In this document: positions 50,896 to 61,000 of the stretch, one piece after another
Numbering within the stretch: position 1 is the first letter of the stretch
How the letters are laid out: each line of letters begins with the position of its first letter
Source of the DNA: Swingsia samuiensis
GTDB lineage: Bacteria; Pseudomonadota; Alphaproteobacteria; Acetobacterales; Acetobacteraceae
NCBI RefSeq assembly: GCF_006542355.1
Contig: NZ_CP038141.1
Span: 1-64,000 of the forward strand
Direction: 5' to 3'
Length of the DNA stretch: 64,000 bases
Notes under the pieces: model-generated
What the model saw: only the letters and a program-made list of their open reading frames with translations
What the model was told of the DNA's origin: nothing
Databases searched by the model: none
Program-made: the position numbers and the translations under genes

Positions 50896-50981
50896 TGGTG
50901 CGGCCGAGAAGACTCGAACTTCCACAGGGTTTCCCCCACAAGCACCTCAAGCTTGCGCGTCTACCATTCCGCCACGGCCGC
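50896..50981 (-). tRNA. tRNA-Leu (anticodon GAG)
   Basis: An 86-base class II tRNA. Acceptor GCGGCCG pairs with CGGCCGC, the anticodon stem CAAGC/GCTTG holds loop TTGAGGT with GAG (complement of 50946-50948), a long variable arm follows, and CCA is encoded. It reads CUC and CUU leucine codons. Confidence 0.94.
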
Positions 50982-51037
50982 CCCGTGACAAACGGTCTTA
51001 TATAATGCAAGACCGTCGGTGGAAGGCGATATACCTT

Positions 51038-51739
51038 ATGCTAGAAACAAGAGCAATGACTAGAAACGATATTTCTGAAGAAATTTTATGGAAAAAAAGC
51101 CAAGGCCTCACAGCATATCCTGAGGCACTCCATTTCATGTCAGCCCATGCTCAAGAGATCATTCAGAAAAAAGCAGATCCTCTTGTTTGGCTGGTAGAAC
51201 ATGAACCTATTTTTACAGCAGGCACTTCAGCTAAAAAAGAAGACCTCTTTAACCCTCACCATTACCCAACTTATGAAGCGGGACGCGGCGGTCAATGGAC
51301 TTATCACGGCCCAGGACAACGCTTAGCCTACGTAATGCTCGATCTCAACAAACAGAATGGTACCATTCCAGCGCGAGACCTGAGAGCTTACGTTCAAGGC
51401 CTTGAACAATGGATTATAACAACCCTCTCCTCTCTCGGAGTTAAAAGTTTTACCCGAGAAGGCCGTATAGGCGTATGGGCTACAGACCCTATAACAAATC
51501 AAGAAGCAAAAATTGCTGCTTTAGGTATTCGTGTTAGCCGCTGGATAAGCTGGCACGGGATCTCCATAAACCTGAACCCCACTTTGAATGACTTTAACGG
51601 CATCGTCCCATGTGGAATTACAGAATATGGCGTTACCAGCTTAGAACGCTTTGATCGCTCCATCAGTATGCAAACACTTGATGAAGCTCTGGCAAAGGCT
51701 TGGCCGCTTATTTTTGGTTCTATTCCGAAGGAAATTTAA
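51038..51739 (+). CDS. lipB: Octanoyltransferase (lipoate-protein ligase B)
   Basis: Transfers octanoyl from acyl carrier protein to lipoyl domains of 2-oxoacid dehydrogenases and the glycine cleavage H protein. The signature [21 protein letters not shown] (split by the substrate loop), the catalytic Lys in [12 protein letters not shown] and the nucleophile Cys in IVPCGI are intact. Starts at 51005, 51038 and 51056 are all in frame. A TATAAT at 51001-51006 argues against the first, and I prefer 51038. Its 3' end overlaps the convergent lolA-like gene by 20 bases. Confidence 0.94.
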   Translation: MLETRAMTRNDISEEILWKKSQGLTAYPEALHFMSAHAQEIIQKKADPLVWLVEHEPIFTAGTSAKKEDLFNPHHYPTYEAGRGGQWTYHGPGQRLAYVMLDLNKQNGTIPARDLRAYVQGLEQWIITTLSSLGVKSFTREGRIGVWATDPITNQEAKIAALGIRVSRWISWHGISINLNPTLNDFNGIVPCGITEYGVTSLERFDRSISMQTLDEALAKAWPLIFGSIPKEI

Positions 51740-52316
51740 ACTCTGATTTGGGGATATCGCTCCCCTCTTCTTCATCCGACAACGTCACAGAAAAACGGTT
51801 CTTGCGCACATCCACACCCTGCAAACCAATTAAGTTAAGGTGTCCTGCCCGATCCGCAAATTGTAATGTTAACAAACCTTGTGAAGGATTATTCGCTTCT
51901 GCCACAGAAACCTGTAACGAATCCTGCCCTTTTCGCGCATCCGTTACCAAGATTTGCCCGCCAAACCGAATCGGGTAATGCACTAATAGCCCTAAAGGGT
52001 TTCTCTTTAAAGAAAGATGCGTAATGGATTGGTTGGCCATATCCTTAAAAACGAGCCGCCCATTCCCTGCAACCAGTTCCATTGGATGAGGCTCTATATA
52101 ATCTAGCCGCAAATACCCAGGAACATATGAAAAACGCCCAGCGCTATGTCCAGCGTCTGGCCCTATCTGCACAAAAGATGCTCGCATTCCTTTGATGTTG
52201 TTCAAATATGCTTCAACTCTTTGAACCTCGGCCTGTTCGTTGGGAGGAAGGTTTTTATAACCACTGACCTCACACCCTGACAAAAGAACACAAAAAACGA
52301 CAAGAGCGCGCTTCAT
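51720..52316 (-). CDS. LolA-like lipoprotein carrier protein
   Basis: Protein of 198 residues with the LolA half-barrel pattern: [37 protein letters not shown] and [12 protein letters not shown]. LolA shuttles lipoproteins across the periplasm. Here the N-terminus has a lipobox (VLLSGC, acylated Cys at residue 15), so the protein itself is probably membrane-anchored, unlike soluble E. coli LolA. It overlaps the bolA stop by four bases, giving a bolA-lolA-like unit. Confidence 0.8.
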   Translation of the reverse strand: MKRALVVFCVLLSGCEVSGYKNLPPNEQAEVQRVEAYLNNIKGMRASFVQIGPDAGHSAGRFSYVPGYLRLDYIEPHPMELVAGNGRLVFKDMANQSITHLSLKRNPLGLLVHYPIRFGGQILVTDARKGQDSLQVSVAEANNPSQGLLTLQFADRAGHLNLIGLQGVDVRKNRFSVTLSDEEEGSDIPKSEFKFPSE

Positions 52317-52603
52317 ACTTTTTCTTCTCCTTGCAGGACTAAAGACAAAGCATGCAGCCCTGTTTGAAATTCATCCGCTAACAGATTGTTCACCAAACGA
52401 TGTCGAGCAATACGATTCAGACCATTAAACTTAGCACTGGTAATTGCTATATTAAAATGTGTCTCACCCGTTCTCCCCATATCTTTCACTCCTTGGTGAT
52501 GGGCGTGTTTTGCACTCTCATCATGAATTTCCAGATGAATGGGAGTTAGTTCTTTTGTTAAAATCGCTTGTATCCGGTCACGTCGCGTTAAAGAATGTGG
52601 CAT
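52313..52603 (-). CDS. BolA-family protein
   Basis: Small regulator of 96 residues. HLEIHDESAKHAHH, THFNIAITSAKFNGLNRIARHRLV and LHALSLVL are diagnostic of the BolA fold, with conserved His residues that bind Fe-S clusters with monothiol glutaredoxins. This subgroup lies divergent from the J-domain protein-cobST cluster, a neighbourhood I recall from other alphaproteobacteria. The start has no overlap with the divergent gene 70 bases away. Confidence 0.92.
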   Translation of the reverse strand: MPHSLTRRDRIQAILTKELTPIHLEIHDESAKHAHHQGVKDMGRTGETHFNIAITSAKFNGLNRIARHRLVNNLLADEFQTGLHALSLVLQGEEKV

Positions 52604-52672
52604 ATTAAAACTTAAATCCTAATTAAACTTGCTTCTTGCATTACAAGGCATCTCCTGACCATATCAAACACC

Positions 52673-53281
52673 ATGCAGCGCAAATCTACCAGACATAAGG
52701 CTTTCGCCCCTGACCCCGATGCTCCAGATCAAACATGTGATCACCCTGGTTGTGAAGAGCCAGCGGGGTATCGTGCGCCGAAAGGCCGGGAAGCTTTACG
52801 CTCTTATTTCTGGTTCTGCCTCGATCATGTTCGTGAATATAACGCCAAATGGGATTACTACCGCGGAATGACCCCCGGCCAGATAGAAGCTCATTTACGG
52901 GCAGATACCTCATGGCAAAGACCATCATGGAAGTTAGGAACAGGAACCGCTCGAAAAGCAGAGTTTAATGAAGATGACTTTTTGGATCCATTAGACATCC
53001 TCGGATCCCAAAAAAGAAGCCGCGCCAAAAGAGCACAGGAACGTCATCAAAAACAAACCAGCCTCCCTCCTGAAAAACTGCGCCATCCTCTTGCGACTCT
53101 AGATCTGAAATGGCCGATCTCTTTTGACGAAGTGAAAACAAAGTATCGCTCCCTCGCAAGAAAACATCATCCTGATGCCAATATCGGCGATAAACAAGCA
53201 GAAGAGCGTTTCAAAGCTATTGGTTCTGCCTATGCTGTGTTAAAAATGCACTTCACTCAACAAACAGAATTTGCTTCCTGA
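52673..53281 (+). CDS. J-domain protein with N-terminal Cys/His motif
   Basis: Putative DnaK co-chaperone of 202 residues. The J-domain is at the C-terminus (about residues 140-200) with the required HPD in [11 protein letters not shown]. The N-terminal part has Cys22-x4-Cys27 and Cys49-x2-His52, a possible zinc site, and conserved [19 protein letters not shown]. Such proteins are placed ahead of cobS in alphaproteobacteria. cobS begins 79 bases downstream, so a role in assembling cobaltochelatase is plausible but unproven. Confidence 0.82.
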   Translation: MQRKSTRHKAFAPDPDAPDQTCDHPGCEEPAGYRAPKGREALRSYFWFCLDHVREYNAKWDYYRGMTPGQIEAHLRADTSWQRPSWKLGTGTARKAEFNEDDFLDPLDILGSQKRSRAKRAQERHQKQTSLPPEKLRHPLATLDLKWPISFDEVKTKYRSLARKHHPDANIGDKQAEERFKAIGSAYAVLKMHFTQQTEFAS

Positions 53282-53360
53282 TTCCCCTCTCTGGAATAAA
53301 GACTGAATAAGTCCTACATTAGATAAACGTTCTTGATACCAATGAAAGTTCGCTAGACCC

Positions 53361-54341
53361 ATGAGTAATGATGAAACCACAGTAATTCCAACACATACTC
53401 TCGGTGCTCCAGACCTCATGGTTTCTTCCCGAGAAGTTTTTGGCATCCAGACAGAAATGCAAGTGCCAGCTTATTCTACCCGAACAGAGCATGTCCCCAC
53501 TATCGATCCATCATACAAATTTGATGAAGATACAACTCGGGCTATCCTTGCTGGGTTTATCTATAATAGACGCGTCTTGATCCAAGGGTTTCACGGTACG
53601 GGTAAGTCTTCTCATATTGAACAAGTTGCTGCACGTCTGAATTGGCCCTGCGTGCGCATCAATCTTGATAGTCATATTTCCCGTATCGATCTGATTGGAA
53701 AAGACGCCATTGTTTTACGCGATGGTAAACAGGTTACTGAATTCCGTGAGGGCCTACTTCCATGGTGTTTACAACACCCTTGCGCCTTAATCTTTGATGA
53801 ATACGACGCAGGCCGTCCAGATGTTATGTTTGTTATTCAACGTGTTCTGGAAGGTGAAGGGCATTTAACCTTACTTGACCAAAACCGCGTTATCCGCTCC
53901 AACCCCCACTTCCGTCTCTTTGCTACAGCCAATACTGTCGGCCTTGGCGATACAACGGGTCTCTACCACGGCACACAGCAGATTAACCAAGCCCAGATGG
54001 ACCGCTGGAATATTGTTGCCTCCCTTAACTACCTTCCCGTGGAACAAGAAATAGCGATTGTCACTTCTAAGCTAAAGATTGCCCCTGAAGATACAGATGC
54101 CACCATAACCATCGGGCGTATGGTCGCATTAGCTAACCTTACGCGAGCAGGGTTCATGGCAGGTGATATTTCAACCGTTATGTCCCCACGGTCTGTGATC
54201 TCATGGGCAGAAAACTTCAAAATTTTTAATGATTTAGCTTTTTCATTCCGCCTAACGTTCCTCAACAAGTGTGACGAAGCTGAACGTGAAATCGTAGCGG
54301 AATATTATCAACGTTGCTTTAACGCCTCCCCCGTGGAGTAA
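53361..54341 (+). CDS. cobS: Aerobic cobaltochelatase subunit CobS
   Basis: AAA+ ATPase subunit that, with CobT and CobN, inserts cobalt into hydrogenobyrinate a,c-diamide in aerobic cobalamin synthesis. The 326-residue protein has Walker A GFHGTGKS at 76-83, Walker [13 protein letters not shown] near 142 and a sensor region [16 protein letters not shown]. It is followed by cobT after 5 bases. cobN, the largest subunit, is not in the window. Confidence 0.95.
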   Translation: MSNDETTVIPTHTLGAPDLMVSSREVFGIQTEMQVPAYSTRTEHVPTIDPSYKFDEDTTRAILAGFIYNRRVLIQGFHGTGKSSHIEQVAARLNWPCVRINLDSHISRIDLIGKDAIVLRDGKQVTEFREGLLPWCLQHPCALIFDEYDAGRPDVMFVIQRVLEGEGHLTLLDQNRVIRSNPHFRLFATANTVGLGDTTGLYHGTQQINQAQMDRWNIVASLNYLPVEQEIAIVTSKLKIAPEDTDATITIGRMVALANLTRAGFMAGDISTVMSPRSVISWAENFKIFNDLAFSFRLTFLNKCDEAEREIVAEYYQRCFNASPVE

Positions 54342-54346
54342 AAAAC

Positions 54347-56221
54347 GTGTCTGCGCCCAAAAACTCTCTCACAGATGAAGAACGGCAAGAAAGTTTTTGC
54401 CGTGCCGTGGTGGCTACCTTACGCGCCATAGGCGATGCTCCTGAACAAAACATTATTATCCCTGGAGGGGCGCCTGGCACCCATCGAAAACCGATAGCAG
54501 AAAGCGCAATCAAACTTCCTCACGTATCGCTTCTCATGCATGAATTTGAAATTCAGCGCGTTCGTGGGGAAGCTGATTCTGTTGCCTTAAAACTCCGCTA
54601 TCATCAAGACGCGCTTACCCCTTCTTTTCCTGAAACAGAGGCTCAAGCCACATTCAATGCCCTCGAGCAAGTACGCTGTGAAGTCTATGGATCACGGTAT
54701 ATGGCCGGAGTACGGGCCAATTTAAATCGACGTCTTACGCAGCAAATGTCTGATATAGGCAGCAACCGTATGGTTGAGCAGCAAGACATGCCTATCTCTT
54801 TAGCTCTGAGCCTCTTAACACGAGAAGCTCTTTCTGGAGAGCCAATTCCTGCTCAAATAGGGCCTGCGTTAGATGTATGGAGGAATTCTCTCCCTCCAGC
54901 GGCAAAGTCTGCTTTTGCAGAGATGGTACAGTACCAATCAGACCAAATCGCATTTGCTCGCGCGGCTTCCCGACTTTTAGGGGCGTTAAAGTTAACAGAC
55001 GCAATTGACGATTCTGAGCAAACGGCACCTTCTGATAATAATTCTGATGATAAACCTTCTTCTGATGATGCTGCCTCTGTACCAGAAGAAGACGAAAAAG
55101 CTCCCGAAGGAAATGACCCCGAGGACGAGAATGGAGATCAAACAGAATCTGGAGAAGGTGACATACAAGGAGAATCTGAGACATCATCCGATATTTTAGA
55201 TTCTCCTGAAAATGGTACAGAAGAAGCCGCTGGCCCTTCAGATACAAGTCCCGATACTGCATCAGATCATCCTGATATAGCTTCAACATATAAAGCTTAT
55301 ACAACAGAGTTTGATGAAGAAATTAACGCTGAGAACCTGTGTGACCCAGAGGAACTCTCCCGTTTACGGCAACAGCTTGATATTCAACTAAGTCAGCTTC
55401 AAGGGCTTATTTCTCGGCTTGCCCATCGCCTTCAACGCCGTCTTTTAGCGCAGCAACAACGCAAATGGGAGTTCGAGCAAGAAGAAGGCATTATTGATGC
55501 TGGAAGGTTAGCTCGCGTTGTTACCAACCCGACTATGCCGCTTTCATACAAATATGAAACAGAAATGGAGTTTCGTGACACGGTCGTTACGCTTCTCATT
55601 GACAATTCTGGCTCTATGCGTGGACGACCTATTGCTACCGCAGCCATCTGTGGTGACATTCTAGCACGCACGTTAGAGCGATGCGGTGTTAAAGTTGAAG
55701 TTCTTGGTTTTACAACGCGCCAATGGAAAGGCGGGCAAAGTCGTGAAAAATGGATCCGAGATGGCCGCCCTCATTTTCCTGGTCGCCTTAACGACTTAAG
55801 ACATATTATCTATAAAGATGCAGACACACCTTGGAGGCGCGCCCGCCGCAACTTAGGGTTAATGCTTCGAGATGGTCTTCTTAAAGAAAACATTGATGGT
55901 GAAGCGCTTCTTTGGGCATGGAAGAGAATTCGTCGACGTACAGAGAAACGTCACATTCTAATGGTCATCTCAGATGGTGCCCCTGTTGATGACAGCACTT
56001 TCTCCACAAATGCACATGACTATTTAGAAGGTCACCTTCGAAACGTCATTCATAAAATTGAAATGGACCGACACACAGAACTTCTTGCTATTGGCATTGG
56101 TCATGATGTTACCCGTTATTATCGTAATAGCGTAACAATCAGTTCTTCTGATGATTTGGGCGGAACAATGATTGCTCAGCTTTCAGAACTGTTCTCACCC
56201 ACCAAACATAAAAAAGCATGA
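54347..56221 (+). CDS. cobT: Aerobic cobaltochelatase subunit CobT
   Basis: Partner of CobS in the cobaltochelatase, 624 residues. The N-terminal domain is followed by a long acidic, Ser/Glu/Asp-rich linker (about residues 220-320). A C-terminal von Willebrand A domain carries the metal-ion MIDAS motif DNSGSMRGR near residue 418. The start is a GTG at 54347, with GGAG formed by the cobS end. The acidic linker produces open frames on the other strands that are not genes. Confidence 0.95.
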   Translation: MSAPKNSLTDEERQESFCRAVVATLRAIGDAPEQNIIIPGGAPGTHRKPIAESAIKLPHVSLLMHEFEIQRVRGEADSVALKLRYHQDALTPSFPETEAQATFNALEQVRCEVYGSRYMAGVRANLNRRLTQQMSDIGSNRMVEQQDMPISLALSLLTREALSGEPIPAQIGPALDVWRNSLPPAAKSAFAEMVQYQSDQIAFARAASRLLGALKLTDAIDDSEQTAPSDNNSDDKPSSDDAASVPEEDEKAPEGNDPEDENGDQTESGEGDIQGESETSSDILDSPENGTEEAAGPSDTSPDTASDHPDIASTYKAYTTEFDEEINAENLCDPEELSRLRQQLDIQLSQLQGLISRLAHRLQRRLLAQQQRKWEFEQEEGIIDAGRLARVVTNPTMPLSYKYETEMEFRDTVVTLLIDNSGSMRGRPIATAAICGDILARTLERCGVKVEVLGFTTRQWKGGQSREKWIRDGRPHFPGRLNDLRHIIYKDADTPWRRARRNLGLMLRDGLLKENIDGEALLWAWKRIRRRTEKRHILMVISDGAPVDDSTFSTNAHDYLEGHLRNVIHKIEMDRHTELLAIGIGHDVTRYYRNSVTISSSDDLGGTMIAQLSELFSPTKHKKA

Positions 56222-56225
56222 TCAG

Positions 56226-56248
56226 GAGGGGGACTTAATGTCTTCCTC
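56226..56248. terminator. Hairpin between cobT and the DUF1217 gene
   Basis: GAGGGGGAC at 56226-56234 can pair with GTCTTCCTC at 56240-56248 (9 bp including two G-U pairs, 5-base loop). It spans the short convergent gap and touches the DUF1217 stop. There is no good U-tract, so it is a weak call. Confidence 0.35.
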
Positions 56249-57083
56249 AAACTAATGCTGACAAAAGAGGATTATTTTCTGTTGAATGATTCCCTCCTGT
56301 AAAAAGGGATAATATTCCGTCAGAATCCCCACTCTCTCCATACAACGTTAAAATCGTATCATTTGATTTAACTTTCTCTGGATGGATCTGAAGTAATGCC
56401 AGATATTGCTGAGCATAACGTTGTATTTTCTCAGAATTGTTTAACTTCGATAAATCCAACTTTTGGCTCAAAAGCCGAACTTGTTCATTATATCCTAATG
56501 TCCCAAACTGGGTTGGATCGAACCCACTGACCCGTTCAACAACTTTCAAAAGTTTTGGGTCAGCCATAACATTTTCAAGCTTCATCCCAGGCTTCATGAT
56601 CCGGGAGAAATAAAGAGCGTCTCCTAAACCCGACGTTTGATGCTGCACATTTTTTTCATATGCATTCATCCAATAATTATTCACAATTTTAGATATAAAA
56701 TCTTTTGAAGAAAAAGGAGAAACAGACCAAGATGAAAAATCCTTAGCAAATAACTGCCAAGATGGATTACCGCTCCTTGCTGCCAAAGAATTACTTGAGG
56801 AAGGGTTTTGAGACATTAATTGCTTCAGAACAGCAGTCTCTCCCTGCACGGAAGACATCCCATAAGCCCCCAAAACAACACTCAGTGCTTTATAATTATG
56901 CAGCAGCTGCTCAGGTGTTAAAATCGATCCTGCGACATCTTTAAAAGACGAGACTATATTTTCAGACAGCGGACTCGTTTTCTGCCAATGCTGAACCGCT
57001 ATAGATTCATTTTTAATGATGGATAAATATTGTGGGACAGCAGGCATGGCTGATGAAAAAAGAGACATGCAAATTCCTAACAA
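56247..57083 (-). CDS. DUF1217-like protein
   Basis: Protein of 278 residues. VLGAYGM, SPFSSKDFISKIVNNYWMNAYEK and FGTLGYNEQVRLLSQKLDLSKL resemble DUF1217, an alphaproteobacterial family often linked to flagellar regions. Several helical repeats are visible. The N-terminus could be a weak signal peptide (SSAMPA) but is not convincing. There is no other flagellar gene in the window, so function is inferred weakly. It is AT-rich relative to cobT. Confidence 0.6.
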   Translation of the reverse strand: MLGICMSLFSSAMPAVPQYLSIIKNESIAVQHWQKTSPLSENIVSSFKDVAGSILTPEQLLHNYKALSVVLGAYGMSSVQGETAVLKQLMSQNPSSSNSLAARSGNPSWQLFAKDFSSWSVSPFSSKDFISKIVNNYWMNAYEKNVQHQTSGLGDALYFSRIMKPGMKLENVMADPKLLKVVERVSGFDPTQFGTLGYNEQVRLLSQKLDLSKLNNSEKIQRYAQQYLALLQIHPEKVKSNDTILTLYGESGDSDGILSLFTGGNHSTENNPLLSALV

Positions 57084-57181
57084 AAATTATTAGGGGAACA
57101 TTTTCTCTCCAAAGTGCTAATATATTCTTAATCGATCACACCATATTCGCCCTCACGGGCCTTTCACAACACTGAGGATAC

Positions 57182-58057
57182 ATGATGTCTTTTAAAGCTT
57201 TTCTTTTCACCATGATGGCAAGCGCCAGCACGACATTGATGGCCTCAGCTCATGCAGACACCTTACCTTCTATCCCTGCGTCATGCTTTACCTATTCCTT
57301 TCATTCTCATCAAACCGGAGAAAATGAACTTAAAGCTTCCGGCATGCACGCCTCCCTTACAGGCACAGACATCACATTAGATGTTGGAAATATTTCCTTA
57401 AAGGATCCGCAAAAGTCAGTAAGCGAAAACCAGCTTGAGCATTTCAATGCAATCGCTGCCTATGCCGCGTTAAGCGCCTTCCGGGGAGGTATTACTCCAG
57501 CCTGCCAAGGTCTGGACGCCACAAATACACTCCATGATATCCAAAAAGGCACACCAGAAGCTTTATGGGCTAACATAAAGCTAGACCGCCCCAATCATAC
57601 CATGACCCTTCAACGGGTTTCGATCAAAGCAACACAAACAAACCCGCTTTTAAGGCTTAAAATTAGTGGCTCGGGTATTCATGATAGCAAGCAACCCCTC
57701 ATCCCCTCCTCTCTCACGACCGATCTCTCTGTAAGCCCAAAAGTGGGAAGCTTTCAAACGGTTACCATCAATTCTTTCCATTCAATTTCAGGCGAAAGTT
57801 CTATCGACGCCCAAGGAAAGGTTGATATGGGAAGCTCAGCCGCCACATCCAAAGCAGACCTGCATGTCAGTATTAACAATATCTCAGCTTTTGATGACAG
57901 ACTTCACCAAATAGCCCCAACAAAAGTAATCGCGGCTATCGCTATTGCACGCATGATGGGCCACCATAGTGGTGAAACAACAAGCTGGGATATCGAGCTA
58001 GAGGGCGGCACAGTCTCCGTAAACGGAGTACCTATGCCTATCTCTCTGCCTCACTAA
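57182..58057 (+). CDS. Exported protein of unknown function
   Basis: Periplasmic protein of 291 residues with a signal peptide ending SAHA-DT. The rest is beta-rich and repetitive, with KASGMHASLTGTDITLDVGNIS, SLTTDLSVSPKVGSFQTVTI and a C-terminal LEGGTVSVNGVPMPI. The last motif recalls DUF2125 and AsmA-like periplasmic proteins, which relate to lipid or envelope maintenance, but I cannot assign it firmly. Its TAA overlaps the mfd TAG on the other strand, leaving no terminator space. Confidence 0.65.
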   Translation: MMSFKAFLFTMMASASTTLMASAHADTLPSIPASCFTYSFHSHQTGENELKASGMHASLTGTDITLDVGNISLKDPQKSVSENQLEHFNAIAAYAALSAFRGGITPACQGLDATNTLHDIQKGTPEALWANIKLDRPNHTMTLQRVSIKATQTNPLLRLKISGSGIHDSKQPLIPSSLTTDLSVSPKVGSFQTVTINSFHSISGESSIDAQGKVDMGSSAATSKADLHVSINNISAFDDRLHQIAPTKVIAAIAIARMMGHHSGETTSWDIELEGGTVSVNGVPMPISLPH

Positions 58058-61000
58058 ACCTTACGCGCTAGTTTACACAAAACATTCGTTACCTTCTTGG
58101 CAAAATTGATCCGGGTGGCATTCGTCATTTCCCGGATCAATGCCAATTTGTGATCTGGTCTAATTTTAACCCCAGAATCCTGCTTGCGCGTTGCCCAGTC
58201 CAAAAGCCCAGCGGGGTTTTTAAAACGATTTTTACGGAACTGAATAACCATCCCTTTAGGGCCAGCTTCCAGTCGTTCTACCCCTGCCTCACGGCACATC
58301 TTTTTGATCAAAACAACATCCAGAAGGTTAGCCACCTCGGGAGGAAGTGATCCAAACCGATCCACTAACTCCGCCCGCATCGCTTCCACTTCCTGCTCAC
58401 CATTCAAAGAGGCAATCCGTCGATATAACCCTAACCGAACAGGAAGATCGGGCACATATTTCTCAGGAATGAGAACAGGAAGTCCCAGAATAATATGGGG
58501 TGTCCAATCCTTATCATCCTCTTCTTTGCGCCCACGCTCCTGTCTTAAACCTGCAACAGCGTCTTCCAGCATTTGCTGATACAGTTCAATACCGACTTCT
58601 TTGATATGCCCAGACTGTTCATCCCCAAGCAGATTCCCTGCCCCTCGCAAGTCCAAATCATGGGAAGCAAGTGTAAATCCTGCCCCTAATGAATCCAGTG
58701 TTTGCATCACTTCCAAACGCTTTTGAGAACTTGCTGATAAGGGCTTTGTTTGAGGCCATGTCAGGTAAGCATATCCTCGCTGCTTTCCACGGCCCACACG
58801 CCCACGAAGCTGATAAAGCTGTCCTAATCCAAACATATCAGCACGATGAATAATAATTGTATTAACGCTGGGCATATCCAGCCCACTCTCAACAATGTTT
58901 GTTGAAAGCAGAATATCGTATTTACCATCCGCGAACTCTGTCATGACGCGCTCAAGCTCTGTCGGCGTTAAACGACCATGCGCTTGGGCAATTTTAGCGT
59001 CAGGAACAATGTCTATTAAACGCTCTGACATCCGCTCCATATCAGCCAGACGCGCAACGACACAGAAAATTTGCCCTCCCCGGAAACGCTCTCTTTGAAT
59101 CGCTTCACGGATCATCACACTATCAAACGGAGTTATAAATGTTCTTACCGCTAAACGATCGGTAGGCGGCGTGGCGATCAGGCTCATTTCCCGTACGCCG
59201 GATAATGAAAGCTGAAGCGTCCGCGGAAGCGGTGTGGCAGAAAGAGTAAGAACATGCACGTCCTCACGCAAAGATTTTAATTTTTCTTTATGTCCCACTC
59301 CAAAATGCTGCTCTTCATCAATAATCAGCAATCCAAGGCGGTTAAAAGAAACCGTCTTGGCTAAAAGTGCGTGTGTCCCAACAACAATATCCAGCTTACC
59401 TTCCGAAAGTTCTTCCCGCACTTTAGAGGCTTCTTTTGCGGTAACTAATCGAGAAAGCTGAGCAATTTTTACAGGCAACCCTTCAAACCGCGTAGAAAAA
59501 CTCCGGTAATGCTGCCGAGCTAATAAGGTTGTAGGCACTACAACAGCTACCTGCATCCCCGACATAGCCGCAACAAACGCAGCCCTTAATGCAACCTCTG
59601 TCTTTCCAAAACCCACATCTCCACATACAAGCCTATCCATTGGACGGCCTGCGCTCATATCTTCTAAAACATCCGCAATTGCACGCGTTTGATCTTCCGT
59701 TTCAACAAAGGGAAAGCGTGCACAAAATTCATCCCAAGCCCCTTCTGCGGGAGCAAGCGTCGGTGCTTCTTTTAAAGCTCGAGCAGCAGCAGTCCGGATT
59801 AACTCTCCCGCCATAATCCGGATGCGGGACTTCATTTTAGCTTTTCGAGCCTGCCAAGCCGTTCCACCCAGCTTATCGAGCTGAACGCCTGTCTGCTCTG
59901 AACCAAAACGGCTCAAAAGATCTATATTTTCTACCGGTAATAAGAGCCTCTGAGCATCATCATACATGATCGACAGATAATCATGCGCCACTCGACCTTC
60001 CGTTATAGTTTCAAGCCCATTATATCGGCCAATCCCATACTCCTGATGAACAACCAGATCCCCTTCTGCGATCTCGCCAATTTGGGAAATGAATTGTTCA
60101 CCGCGCTTTTTACGGCGCGGCGGCCGAGAAATACGCTCCCCTAAAAGATCTTGCTCTGAAACAAAGCTTAATCGATCCGTTATAAAGCCACGCTCTAAAC
60201 CCAGAACCAAAAGCCCTACCGTTCCACGAGAAACACTCGCAGCTTTAGGCCAGCTATCATAACTCTCCGCAGCAACGCCGTGTTCTTTAAGTAAATGAGC
60301 TATTCTTTCCCGTGAACCACGGCTCCACGCGGTAACATACGTCCGCCGGCCAGATTTCGCCCACTCTTCAGCCTGTTTGCCAAAAGCTTCAAATATACCC
60401 TCGCGCGATCCATCTCGAGCACGAGCGAATAATTGGCCCGGCCGATTTCCAGCATCAATCCCATCACCAATATCTGGTTTTGCAAACGTGTTTAATACAA
60501 CTGAAGGCACTTTCGCGAGCATGGAATCCCAGCCATGCTGATCCAGATACAAACGATGTGGTGGCAAAGCACGGTAAGGCATTTCTCCTTCACGTACAGG
60601 GACACGACGCGCTTCATAATGATCTTTAATCATTTCCAAGCGCGCTTTTAAAATATCAGGAGCGTGCTGATCAAAACTCATCGCAACGCCGGGCATATAA
60701 TCCAGCAATGTTTCCATTTGCTCACCATCGCCATCATGAAACAATGGCAAATAGTGCTCTAAGCCCGGGTAACGACGCCCATGAGATACATTTTCATAAA
60801 TCAAATCTTCTGTTGCTGCAGAACCAAATGTATCCCGCCAACCTGTTCTAAAGCGGCTGATACTGGCGGCGTTTAAGGAATATTCTGAAACAGGGCGCAA
60901 ATCAAAACGCGCTAATTTTTCTGTCGACCTTTGGGTTCCAACATCAAATGAACGGATATTTTCAACTTCATCACCAAAGAGATCCAACCGAACAGGATCA

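Noticed and set aside
54792-55304. 170-codon minus-strand open frame opposite cobT
   Set aside because: Arises from the repetitive acidic linker codons of cobT.
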